Virus record (IMG/VR): IMGVR_UViG_3300027852_000809
Span: 1 to 64,000 of that record
Reading direction: 5' to 3' (one strand)
From: a virus
Length of the DNA stretch: 64,000 bases
Each line of letters begins with the position of its first letter. Position 1 is the first letter of the stretch. Below the pieces are notes generated by a model. It searched no databases, was not told where the DNA came from, and saw nothing but the letters and a program-made list of their open reading frames with translations. Made by a program: the position numbers and the translations under genes. Positions 55,522 to 64,000 of the stretch are shown one piece after another.

Positions 55522-55873
55522 TGACTGATTTTCTATTTTCTACCGTCATAGTTCCTGCTACATAAGTTTTTTCTTCTTCATTAGGGAAGAATATTTTTAT
55601 TTCATATTGGTAAGTATCTGCTTCAAGATCATTCTTAAAAGTATCTATCCGAACAATCCCATCCGAAGCGTCTGTAATAGTAAGTCCATCACCTAATGTA
55701 AGTGTTTTTTTAATTTCATTAAATTCATATCCCCCATAAAAATATAATTCTATTTTTATATTTCCTGATAGAATAATACCTTCTTTAGTGTCTGAATCAA
55801 AAAAGCGAAAAGAAAGCTCGTCAAAAGTATCTCCTTGATATTGATTTTCTATAGGGTAAAATTGCGGTGTCAT
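55514..55873 (-). CDS. baseplate BppU-like protein (119 aa)
   Basis: YPIENQYQGDTFDELSFRFF and LSGNIKIELYFYGGYEFNEI match the N-terminal domain of BppU-like baseplate upper proteins that hold fibres. Overlaps the fibre gene by 8 bases. Confidence 0.65.
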   Translation of the reverse strand: MTPQFYPIENQYQGDTFDELSFRFFDSDTKEGIILSGNIKIELYFYGGYEFNEIKKTLTLGDGLTITDASDGIVRIDTFKNDLEADTYQYEIKIFFPNEEEKTYVAGTMTVENRKSVNE

Positions 55874-55888
55874 AATCTTAAGCTCTAT

Positions 55889-58306
55889 TTAATTGTCTTG
55901 ATTAGCTAATATTTCATTGTCTTTAAATATATCATCTAATTCATTCTCGAAATTAATTGGTTCAGTTTGATTTTGTCTTTGATATATTTTTTTAGATTCA
56001 TTGGTGTCCTGTTTATCAACTCTTTCGTCCTTTCTGTCTTCTTTAAATTCTTCTTTAGCTGTTATATTTTGACCTTCAATAGATTTAACCTCAAGGTTTC
56101 GACCATGATCTAATTTTTTGCCAAGCTCTTGAATTTTAGCTTTTTTAAGCAACATATCAGTTTCTAATTTGTCTTTTAATAACATTTCTTTTTCCTTTAC
56201 ACTCCAAGTAACACTTAGAGTTTCTTGTTTAGCTCTTTCAGAAACAACAGTTGTTTGAGCTTGTGCTTCGGCTTGAACTCTTATGCTTTGATTTTTTAAT
56301 TCCTGTGCTTTTTTAACATTTTGTTCAACAACAAACTCAAGATATTTAATAGCGCTCTTAGTGTTTCTAATTTGACGCGATTTATTATATTGAGCAACGT
56401 TTATTTCATTAGAAGCTTTAGAATCTATAAGTGATTGTTCAAAAGCTAAACGTTCTTCATTATCAGGTTTGAAATCAAAGTATATAGCGAAAGTATGTGC
56501 AGTGATATTTTTGATTTCATCGAGAATTTCAATATTATCAGTACCTATTTTACTTATAAATTGTTCTTTTAAATCTTCATCGTCCAGTATATCTTTTAAT
56601 CTATACGAAACACATTCACACATTTTTAAAGACATAGCAAAACTACCTTTAACAATATGATTTGTAGCGTTATTTGAACTAGCAAGAAGTATTTTTTGAA
56701 CAGCTACAGCAGTTTTTGAGTTAGGTACTGTTGTTCCATCTCTTAATTCGTTAATACCTATTAATTGACGTAATTTGTCGTAGCTTGCTGTAAACTCTTT
56801 TGACAAGAAAACCATAGCGTTTGTTACGCCATCATTTCCTGTTTCGGTAACAGCCTTTCCAATTTCATCACCATCTTCTGAATATCTCTTTTTAAGAAGC
56901 ACACCACGTCCGAAAAATAAATCAAGTATATCTTTGGGAGATACAGGCACACCATTAAGAGAAACTTCATTAATAGCATCCACATCGATTTCAATACTTT
57001 GTGGGCGAAGCTCCATTTTAAGTTGTTGAAATTTATAAAAATCTTTGTGAATGTCGTCTATAATTGGAATAGCTCTTTCGACTAAACTATCAAATCTAAC
57101 ATATCCTTCTTCCGAAAGATTCTTAACGTTAGGAGCATAAATAATAAATGGGCTTACAGGTTCTCCAACATTATCAACAACCTGATTTTCCATTTCATCC
57201 CAAGAAACTAAAATATCAGCAGTTGGAATATAAATACCTTCATACCAAACTTTGTAAGGAATGTCAAATCGCTTACTTGCTTTTGGAGGGTTATATTCTT
57301 TATCATCATTAGTTTTGTCAATAGCTTTAAAGCTTCCGTTTTTATATGCTTTTTTATAAATACTTTGTTTACGTGTTAAATATGAGAAATGAATATACTC
57401 CACTAACCTATTTCCATCCATGTCAGCCGAATAAGGATCAATAGTTTCTGTAGTATTCAAAGATAGCTTCTTTAAACTATCAAGCTCGTCTTGAGTTAAT
57501 GGTCTTTTTGCTTGTTTTTCAATTTCTGATATTGTTGCTTTTAAAATAACTCCATGATAACGAATATCTTTTCCGTCTTCATCTTGAAAATCATTATGAA
57601 TCCACCCATTAGGATCAACATATTTTAGTTTTATACCTTCTGTAGGGTCTGTGAAGTGGCGCATAACACCAACTCCTAAATCAAACAAGTCTTTATCAAT
57701 CTTATCTTTAACGGCTTCAAATTTTTCCGCTTGAATAACGCTTTCTATAGCAACTTCATTTGCTATTTCAATAAGAGGTTTATATTCAAGCTTTTTTATT
57801 TTTAATTCATCTTCTGTTTCAGGAAGATCATCTATTCTCATATTCACCCCTGTACCCGATTGAATAATTGAAGCAAAGTCTTTAGTGTAAAAATTATCTT
57901 CTAGTTTTTTGAAAAAATTACGTTTTTTATCTACAGCCGTTATGTCAATCGCTTCGGCTTTTGGTTTAAATAAGCTTTCGTCAATAGCATTAACAAGAAT
58001 ATTTTTGAAGTTTGGCATTATTTTTAATGGCAAATAATCAATCTTATGAGTTTTAAAATGAGGGTTTGAACCATCACCTCCTTGACTACGCTTTGAACTA
58101 CCTTCTATTATTTTTTTATAAGGATCGGTGCTTTGTTCTCCCCGTGAATATTGTCTCATTTTATTGATCCAATTTCTACGTTGGTATAAATTACCTCCCC
58201 ACCATTGCGAAGTTATTGCTTCGGCTACCTCTTTTCCCCAAGCGTAACCATTTTTTATATGATTAGGAGCTAAATCGTCAGGGAATATTTTATTATTTTC
58301 AAGCAT
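55889..58306 (-). CDS. portal protein (805 aa)
   Basis: Long portal: near the N-terminus HIKNGYAWGKEVAEAITSQW then RNWINKMRQYSRGEQSTDPY; core with NAIDESLFKPKAEAIDITAV, GVGVMRHFTDPTEGIKLKYV, and the barrel/crown region; C-terminal coiled coil (AQAQTTVVSERAKQETLSVT). Large portals of this kind precede fibres in Bacteroidota podoviruses. It forms the dodecameric DNA gate at one capsid vertex. Confidence 0.75.
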   Translation of the reverse strand: MLENNKIFPDDLAPNHIKNGYAWGKEVAEAITSQWWGGNLYQRRNWINKMRQYSRGEQSTDPYKKIIEGSSKRSQGGDGSNPHFKTHKIDYLPLKIMPNFKNILVNAIDESLFKPKAEAIDITAVDKKRNFFKKLEDNFYTKDFASIIQSGTGVNMRIDDLPETEDELKIKKLEYKPLIEIANEVAIESVIQAEKFEAVKDKIDKDLFDLGVGVMRHFTDPTEGIKLKYVDPNGWIHNDFQDEDGKDIRYHGVILKATISEIEKQAKRPLTQDELDSLKKLSLNTTETIDPYSADMDGNRLVEYIHFSYLTRKQSIYKKAYKNGSFKAIDKTNDDKEYNPPKASKRFDIPYKVWYEGIYIPTADILVSWDEMENQVVDNVGEPVSPFIIYAPNVKNLSEEGYVRFDSLVERAIPIIDDIHKDFYKFQQLKMELRPQSIEIDVDAINEVSLNGVPVSPKDILDLFFGRGVLLKKRYSEDGDEIGKAVTETGNDGVTNAMVFLSKEFTASYDKLRQLIGINELRDGTTVPNSKTAVAVQKILLASSNNATNHIVKGSFAMSLKMCECVSYRLKDILDDEDLKEQFISKIGTDNIEILDEIKNITAHTFAIYFDFKPDNEERLAFEQSLIDSKASNEINVAQYNKSRQIRNTKSAIKYLEFVVEQNVKKAQELKNQSIRVQAEAQAQTTVVSERAKQETLSVTWSVKEKEMLLKDKLETDMLLKKAKIQELGKKLDHGRNLEVKSIEGQNITAKEEFKEDRKDERVDKQDTNESKKIYQRQNQTEPINFENELDDIFKDNEILANQDN

Positions 58307-58358
58307 AATTCAAAAATAGTTTAAAAAAACATTATTGATATTCTTTATAGGTAATATG

Positions 58359-60692
58359 TTAAGCTGAAAAGTCAGACATTGCTAAACCTCCTTTTTGAGA
58401 TATTTCAACAGACTTTCTTTTTTTTACTTTATATTGAGCGCCCATGATAGCCATACCCGAAGCAACTCCTAAATCAAATAGCTTACGTTTGTTAGGATTA
58501 ATGTCAATCCATTCTTGGATTAAATCAATAAACCAAACTTTACAATCGTCTTCTAAATTAATTCCTACGTTATCAAATATATAATTTTTTAATAGATTCA
58601 TTTGATCTTCTATTACTGGCGTAGAACTTGGGATTCCTCCCCACTTTTGTTCAGCATCAGTTAATTTATTGTAAGGTTTATCTTGACGACGCAGAACATA
58701 TCCTGTAAATCCTTTATCATACATATACTCAAGAAGCCTTGCTTTGTTACTTTCAATTAAAGCATTAAAACCCCAAAACTGACAAGCCATAATTACATCA
58801 TCGTAAAAATCATCCCTTTTATTAGGTCTTTCTTTATATTTTAAAAAGAAAGAATGTGAGGGCGCACCTGCCATATTAAAGTTAGTATATCCTGCAATAG
58901 CTCCATCTGAACCATTACCGTCTCCTGTATTTCCTATAATATCATAACTATCAACTCCAAAGCATCCAATACCTTGATTATCAGGTGTTTGTAGTTTTCT
59001 TCCGTAAAATAATTTTATTGAATGTTTATTTTGTTTGTCAGGGTCAGGAATCCATGTTGTGTGAAATCTACCTTTTGGATTTGGTTTCCAAACTACATTT
59101 GAATTGTAAGGTTCAGCAGACCAAGCTAAGTTTCCTCTATAAATGATTCTTTCATTTAACATATCAGGAGTGTACTTATCTAAATGATCTACATGATTGT
59201 TTAAATTATCAATTTCAAAATCATTATTTACTCCTCCTTCATTTCTAAACATGTGTTCAGGAGTTCTAGGCATATCTCGAAGAAAAGCATTTAAACTTTT
59301 TTTGTCGTCTAATTTTTTATATGTATCAAAAGTAATTTGCCAATCTGTTATAGCCCCATGTTCAACTATTTTACCTATTTCATTTTTAATAGGCTCTTTA
59401 GGGTCATAGACAATAGAATAACCCCATTCATCAAAATAACTTATAGGTTGGGTCATTGTATAGCAAACATCTATAAATAAAGAAGCTAGACCGTTTTGAG
59501 TTCTTCCAAGCTTATTTCTTTGTGTTATATCAGCTTTTTCAAATTCATCTTTAAATTCTTTTCCTCCACCTTTTTTGTATTCTCCTGCCGTACTTCCAAA
59601 TCTTCCAGTAGCACCTCCTTCTGTATGACACCTCATGTGCCTAGTGATGAAATCAGTAAGACTTGCATCTTCCCATTTTCCTATTTCATCATTTATCGAG
59701 AAATATTTTACCTTCAAACTATCGTATGCAGTTGTCTTTGTAGGGTAATAATCGATAGTGGATATTTCCATATCATCTGTCTCAAAAGTAATTTGCAAAC
59801 TACTTTTCACTTCTTCATTCGGAAGATCAATAACAGGTTTAAAATATAAAGGATAGTAATTAAAGGAATTTACTATTTTACCAGTAAATAATTTTTTAGC
59901 AAGGTCTTTTCTTTCAGAAACAATAGGAATCTCTGCATATTTAGTGATTGTAAGTTCGTCAAGTGCTAAACTTGCTGATTCAACAGACCAACTTGTTCTA
60001 CGTGCTTTACCTCTAATTTCACCCCATACACGGGTATCAGCCTTACACGCTTCCCAGTGCCACCATGTTTCCATAGCTGTAACACGAAATAAAGGAAATA
60101 TATTTGATTCTGTTAAGTAATAATGTTGCAGAAACATCCAATTAGCTCCTGTGATATAATGGGTTTCGTTATCGATTTTAATGAACATTCCAAATTTTCG
60201 TTTAAAATATTCATCACGAATAAATTCGTTAAACTCATTATAAAGTTCTTGTCTTTTAGTAAGAAAATCTTTTTTAACTTTAGTTCTACCAACTCCACTT
60301 TTATTACGCTTCATTTCGCGTTTATACCAATTCCAAAGTCTTTTGAATTCTATAGGAGGTGGTTTTCTTACCCATTTTGCTTCATTAGGTTCAACATCTT
60401 TATTTACTATTTTTTTATCAAAATAATTTTTTGTGATTTCAGTTCCACTTTGTTTTATTCGTAAACCTTGTAGTGAGTGATTAGGTAAGCCAATTAAATA
60501 ATCTCCTACTTTCCAAATATCCCCAAGAGTTCCGTCTTGAGATATACAAACGAAATTATCATTGAATTCAGGATATTCTCGATATTCCCAAGAATGTTCT
60601 TTATTCTTTTTATCGTAAGTAGATTTAGGTATAATAGATTCTATTTTTACCTTTTCTCCAATTCTTCCTCTATAGCTAGTGTCTCTTTCCAT
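58359..60692 (-). CDS. terminase large subunit (777 aa)
   Basis: ATPase segment: EIRGKARRTSWS (about 225-236, a divergent P-loop), Walker B-like YFSINDEIGKW (about 330-340). RNase H-type nuclease: GCFGVDSYDI (about 578-587), then FYDDVIMACQFWGFN and RKLFDLGVASGMA-like ending. Resembles the large terminases of crAss-like and Cellulophaga podoviruses in size and in the FYDDV block. It packages phage DNA; the small subunit is not certain (see 60692-61045). Confidence 0.8.
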   Translation of the reverse strand: MERDTSYRGRIGEKVKIESIIPKSTYDKKNKEHSWEYREYPEFNDNFVCISQDGTLGDIWKVGDYLIGLPNHSLQGLRIKQSGTEITKNYFDKKIVNKDVEPNEAKWVRKPPPIEFKRLWNWYKREMKRNKSGVGRTKVKKDFLTKRQELYNEFNEFIRDEYFKRKFGMFIKIDNETHYITGANWMFLQHYYLTESNIFPLFRVTAMETWWHWEACKADTRVWGEIRGKARRTSWSVESASLALDELTITKYAEIPIVSERKDLAKKLFTGKIVNSFNYYPLYFKPVIDLPNEEVKSSLQITFETDDMEISTIDYYPTKTTAYDSLKVKYFSINDEIGKWEDASLTDFITRHMRCHTEGGATGRFGSTAGEYKKGGGKEFKDEFEKADITQRNKLGRTQNGLASLFIDVCYTMTQPISYFDEWGYSIVYDPKEPIKNEIGKIVEHGAITDWQITFDTYKKLDDKKSLNAFLRDMPRTPEHMFRNEGGVNNDFEIDNLNNHVDHLDKYTPDMLNERIIYRGNLAWSAEPYNSNVVWKPNPKGRFHTTWIPDPDKQNKHSIKLFYGRKLQTPDNQGIGCFGVDSYDIIGNTGDGNGSDGAIAGYTNFNMAGAPSHSFFLKYKERPNKRDDFYDDVIMACQFWGFNALIESNKARLLEYMYDKGFTGYVLRRQDKPYNKLTDAEQKWGGIPSSTPVIEDQMNLLKNYIFDNVGINLEDDCKVWFIDLIQEWIDINPNKRKLFDLGVASGMAIMGAQYKVKKRKSVEISQKGGLAMSDFSA

Positions 60693-61045
60693 TATGATAC
60701 GTTATCGTTCATAGGATTATTAGAAGTTTCATCTTCTTTTTGTTGAGGTTTTTTAACTTTATCAGAAGATTTTTCATCTTCTTTTTTCTCTAGTTCGTCA
60801 AGCTCTTGAATTTTAGATTTAATGTCTCTTAGTAAAGTATTAGCTGTTTCTGCTGACTTAGCAATTCCTTCTGAAAAACTTTTTACTTGAGCATCCGTAA
60901 TTTTAAGTTCTTCTTTGTCAGGTTCATTGTCTTTAACTTCTTTTTTAGCTAAATCTCTATTTAGGAGAAGTATTTGTTTATCATACGCACTTATTAATGC
61001 AGAAATATGGTCTTCCAATCTCTGCTTGTAGTCAAAATCAATCAT
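60692..61045 (-). CDS. coiled-coil protein, possible small terminase or head accessory
   Basis: A 117-residue protein. Nearly all helix (EDHISALISAYDKQILLLNR, TANTLLRDIKSKIQELDELE), with an acidic Ser/Lys-rich tail. One-base overlaps with both the terminase and the giant gene. Position before terL suggests a small terminase; no HTH is visible. Confidence 0.45.
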   Translation of the reverse strand: MIDFDYKQRLEDHISALISAYDKQILLLNRDLAKKEVKDNEPDKEELKITDAQVKSFSEGIAKSAETANTLLRDIKSKIQELDELEKKEDEKSSDKVKKPQQKEDETSNNPMNDNVS

Positions 61046-64000
61046 TATTTCCGTTTTTTCTGTTCAGGGAGCAACTTAAAAAGTGGCTCTGTTTTTTTCT
61101 GTTTATTCTGTTTTTCCCATCGAATTATAGAATTTTCCCATTCTCTTTTTTCAGCTTCTTTCAATTTATCACTTTGCACTCTCGTTTTTCTTTGTCTTCG
61201 AGATTTAACAATAGTATAATCACTATATCCTAGTGCTTTATAGAATTTCACCCAATTATCTACATCATCATTCCAGTAAATATCATCCCAATCAAAAATA
61301 GCTTCTGAAACGATGGTAGGAAACCCAATTAAAAGTCTACTAACCTCTTGAATCATTTCTTCGGTTTTAGCAACTTCTTCTTTTTTAGACTTTGCATCTG
61401 CAATCTCGTAAAATTTCTTCATAAATTCAGAAGAATTACTTAATAAAGCACTGGAAACTATTTCGCCGTATGATTTATCCATTCCAAGAATAAACTTCTC
61501 AACCGTTCCTTGCATAGCTCCACCAATAAAAGGAATAGCTGTTGTGTTACCTAAAATAAATGCACTCAACATAGATTTATCAGTATCATCAGGTTCTTCT
61601 TCTCCTGCTCCAAGTGCTTTAAATATGCTACCTGCCATCATATTAGCAATATATGTGTACAGCATAGGTTGTGCAAATTGGTAGTTTAAAAAACCATAAG
61701 CATTTTTCAAATAAGTTCCTTTCATACCCTTACCCTTAATACCTCTACGCATTTCATTGAAGTGGTACATCGCGTTTTGCTGATTTTGAATAGGCGCGGT
61801 TGCAAACATGGCAAAATACCTTCCTATAGGGTCATTTTGAAGTTCACTTTTCCCGAAAGTAGATATAGTTTGTTGTGATCTATCTACAGCGTCTTCAAAT
61901 TGTTTCATTGCTTTTTCTCTAGCAACTTCTTCGGAATATCTTTTTTTGTATCTATCGTAGTACGCATTATAAACTGGTAATGCGCCCATTACACCAACTT
62001 TATCACCAAAACGTACATTAATCATAGCATTATCAAGTGCTTCTTTGTAAAATCTAGCTATTTGCTTTCTTCTAGCGTCAACAGTATTATTTCCAGTACT
62101 AAACATAGGAGTTTCAATAAGTGTTGAAAGACCTGTTATAGCTTGGTCGAATCCTTCTTTCCCATATCTTCTTTTAATGTATTCAGAATTATTAACGACG
62201 TATTTATAAGATTCTATAAGTTTAGGGAAGTCAGCATAATATCCTAAAAACTTATTAGGGCTTAACCCACTTGGCATATCAACAGAAGCATTTAAAATAG
62301 ATATAGTTTGGGTAATACCAATTTTTGTTTTTAATGCAAGAGTAGCTTTATTTATATTCTTAGCAATCGAATTAACTATAGGATAACCTCTATGAAGTCC
62401 TTTTTCTAAGATACTTTCTTTATAAAATTTAAGAAACTTAACAGCTAGATCACCTGTAAGAGGATTAGTAACATCAATAGCATCAGTTAATTTTTTATCA
62501 GCTATTAACTTAGTCATTGTTTGGTGTATTTCACCAAATGCAACATAATGAGAAGTGTCGGTAATATGCTTTTTCATTAAAAAAGTGGTAGGAACTGCCA
62601 TAATAGGCTTTGAGTTCTTAGTTCTGATTTTTTGACTACCATGAGCTGTTGTTCTTAGAGTACCTTTACCTTTATTAAGGGCTTCGGTGTCTATATCTAA
62701 ATCAACATTACCTCTATATAATTTCCCTGCATAATTCTCACTTTTTGGTAAAGTGTGGAAATTCATACGTTTGTAAACTTCATTTTCATCTTCCCATGAG
62801 TCTTCATAAAATTCTTCAACTTGCCATTTACCATACTCTTTAACTGATTCAGGAAGAATATCGTCTATTTTTTTAATAACGTCTTCTGTAAATCCATTTG
62901 CTTCAAGACCTGAAAGATTATCTTCATTTTTAGCATTTAACCAAACAGAAAGCATTTCATCGTAAGTGAAATCGGTTTGTGTTGTTAAAGGCTCTTGACC
63001 TTCCTCAAGTGTAGGGTCAGGTAAAATAATATCAAGTTTTTCTCTTGTATTAAGCATTTTATCTGCTTTATATCTACTTCCAAAAAAACGTTTTTGAATA
63101 TTAGTAATAGATTTAGATAAGCTTCCTATTCTTCTTTCTTTAAGAGTTTCTGCTCTTTTTAGTAAATTAGTAAATTGAACCCACGCACTATCATTACGAT
63201 TGCCCGCTCCTTTTCTTGATAATACAGTAGCTAGCCTGTCCATACTACCAATTAATTTTCTTTTGGTAATATTAAAATAAAGTCTAGCGAAATCAGCTTT
63301 AACACCTTCACGATTACTATCAACTTGTTCTTTTCTTTTTTTCTGAACTAATTCATCAGGATTAGTGTCTTCTACTAATTCGTCTCTATAATCTTTGTAT
63401 TCGTTTGCTTTTGCTTCTTTTGCTGAAATTAATTGGCTTCTTCCTTGGTTATAAATAGATTCAATTTGTTCAAGACTACTTAGTAAAAACTTTTTTGTGT
63501 CAGAATTTAAAGCGCTTCTATATCCCATTAAAACATCTATGGAGATATTAATAGCTTCTTCATTTAATACATCTTCACGACTAGGCTCGGTTTTTAATTG
63601 TATTTCGTCTCTATTATCAAACAGTTTTGCTAATTTTTCTGTTATAGCATTATATTTTTTTTGAGTAGGTTTTTTAGTGGATTGAAGACCTTTAATATTA
63701 GATTTAACCGTTTTAAGAATAATAGATTCTTCCTCTGTAAGAAGATTAGCTTTTTGGCGACCACTTTCGATTTTAGTTAATTTTCTGTCAAGGATATTAT
63801 TAATATTATCATTAATTATTTCACTATCTAGTCGATCTAAAAGATCATCAACTTTCTTAAGTTGTTTTAATAAATCATTTTTTGTTTTAGTAGTTTTTAC
63901 AGCAGTAAGTATCTTAGAAAACTCGCCTTTTTTTAAAGCATTAAATCTTTTGCTTTTGATTTGATCTCTAATAAATTTTACTAAAGCGTCTTTAACTGCT
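61045..64000 (-). CDS. giant virion/ejection-type protein, 5' part cut by window edge
   Basis: The frame is open from 64000 through the internal ATG at 63528 to 61045, so at least 985 residues, with the start beyond the window. Coiled N-part (KKLKKVDDLLDRLDSEI-like), a helical middle, then LQNDPIGRYFAMFATAPIQN, QQNAMYHFNEMRR and membrane-like segments (QFAQPMLYTYIANMMAGSIF, MLSAFILGNTTAIPFIGGAM). This is the C-terminal layout of large polyvalent/internal virion proteins of podoviruses, which enter the cell with the DNA. Any enzyme domain would be upstream. Confidence 0.65.
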   Translation of the reverse strand, partial: AVKDALVKFIRDQIKSKRFNALKKGEFSKILTAVKTTKTKNDLLKQLKKVDDLLDRLDSEIINDNINNILDRKLTKIESGRQKANLLTEEESIILKTVKSNIKGLQSTKKPTQKKYNAITEKLAKLFDNRDEIQLKTEPSREDVLNEEAINISIDVLMGYRSALNSDTKKFLLSSLEQIESIYNQGRSQLISAKEAKANEYKDYRDELVEDTNPDELVQKKRKEQVDSNREGVKADFARLYFNITKRKLIGSMDRLATVLSRKGAGNRNDSAWVQFTNLLKRAETLKERRIGSLSKSITNIQKRFFGSRYKADKMLNTREKLDIILPDPTLEEGQEPLTTQTDFTYDEMLSVWLNAKNEDNLSGLEANGFTEDVIKKIDDILPESVKEYGKWQVEEFYEDSWEDENEVYKRMNFHTLPKSENYAGKLYRGNVDLDIDTEALNKGKGTLRTTAHGSQKIRTKNSKPIMAVPTTFLMKKHITDTSHYVAFGEIHQTMTKLIADKKLTDAIDVTNPLTGDLAVKFLKFYKESILEKGLHRGYPIVNSIAKNINKATLALKTKIGITQTISILNASVDMPSGLSPNKFLGYYADFPKLIESYKYVVNNSEYIKRRYGKEGFDQAITGLSTLIETPMFSTGNNTVDARRKQIARFYKEALDNAMINVRFGDKVGVMGALPVYNAYYDRYKKRYSEEVAREKAMKQFEDAVDRSQQTISTFGKSELQNDPIGRYFAMFATAPIQNQQNAMYHFNEMRRGIKGKGMKGTYLKNAYGFLNYQFAQPMLYTYIANMMAGSIFKALGAGEEEPDDTDKSMLSAFILGNTTAIPFIGGAMQGTVEKFILGMDKSYGEIVSSALLSNSSEFMKKFYEIADAKSKKEEVAKTEEMIQEVSRLLIGFPTIVSEAIFDWDDIYWNDDVDNWVKFYKALGYSDYTIVKSRRQRKTRVQSDKLKEAEKREWENSIIRWEKQNKQKKTEPLFKLLPEQKKRK

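Noticed and set aside
3119-64000. Full reassignment of TAG as a sense codon
   Set aside because: Several normal genes end in TAG (8300, 20706, 21141, 33000), so at most occasional readthrough is supported.
1-64000. CRISPR array
   Set aside because: No regularly spaced repeats of 20-40 bases with unique spacers were seen.

Overview
The window looks like a flavobacterial (Bacteroidota) DNA segment with about 3 kb of probable host flank followed by about 61 kb of phage or prophage, whose right end lies outside the window. Three things suggest this host: AT-rich DNA, promoters of the TTTG-N19-TAnnTTTG type (clearest at 31430-31460 and 44859-44889), and genes seldom preceded by a strong Shine-Dalgarno. 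No integrase, major capsid protein or excisionase gene was recognised, so whether this is an integrated prophage and where its ends lie remain open.

Layout. 1-3110: an OLD-family ATPase/TOPRIM nuclease and a HicBA-type toxin-antitoxin pair, each bounded by attC-like imperfect inverted repeats whose cassette ends are complementary to each other. 3119-19345: minus-strand phage early/replication genes (repressor-like HTH, helicase loader, replication initiator, RecE-like exonuclease, SSB, ERF annealing protein, GHKL ATPase, DUF262) plus a circularly permuted tmRNA. 19361-22082: a second run of attC-like sites separating single small genes. 22340-31405: more minus-strand accessory genes, including a mini topoisomerase VI A-like protein, a likely outer-membrane protein and several structured 5' leaders. 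31461-32600: a long non-coding tract with a strand-composition flip, palindromes and direct repeats, a candidate replication origin and divergent control region. 32602-34447: a plus-strand operon with a tRNA-Cys. 34542-44839: minus-strand DNA-metabolism and regulatory genes (kinase-like, HAD phosphatase, NinG, DUF3127, HNH) and a second tRNA/tmRNA-like RNA. 44925-45604: two plus-strand genes. 45576-64000: minus-strand late genes, which in transcription order are a giant virion-type protein (cut by the window edge), terminase, portal, fibres, membrane proteins and holin, amidase, spanin-like pair and a large fibre.

How it works together. SSB, the ERF protein and the RecE-like exonuclease form a recombination module. 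The DnaC-like loader and the initiator load the host helicase. NinG and the HNH/GIY-YIG nucleases process DNA. The large portal and terminase and the giant polyprotein-like ORF resemble those of large podoviruses (Cellulophaga podoviruses, crAss-like phages); this is inference from size and order. Lysis proceeds through holin, amidase and the overlapping spanin-like pair. The most unusual contents are the integron-like cassette architecture shared by flank and phage, the permuted tmRNA, a leader-RNA motif with covarying stems in three copies, and the skewed putative origin.
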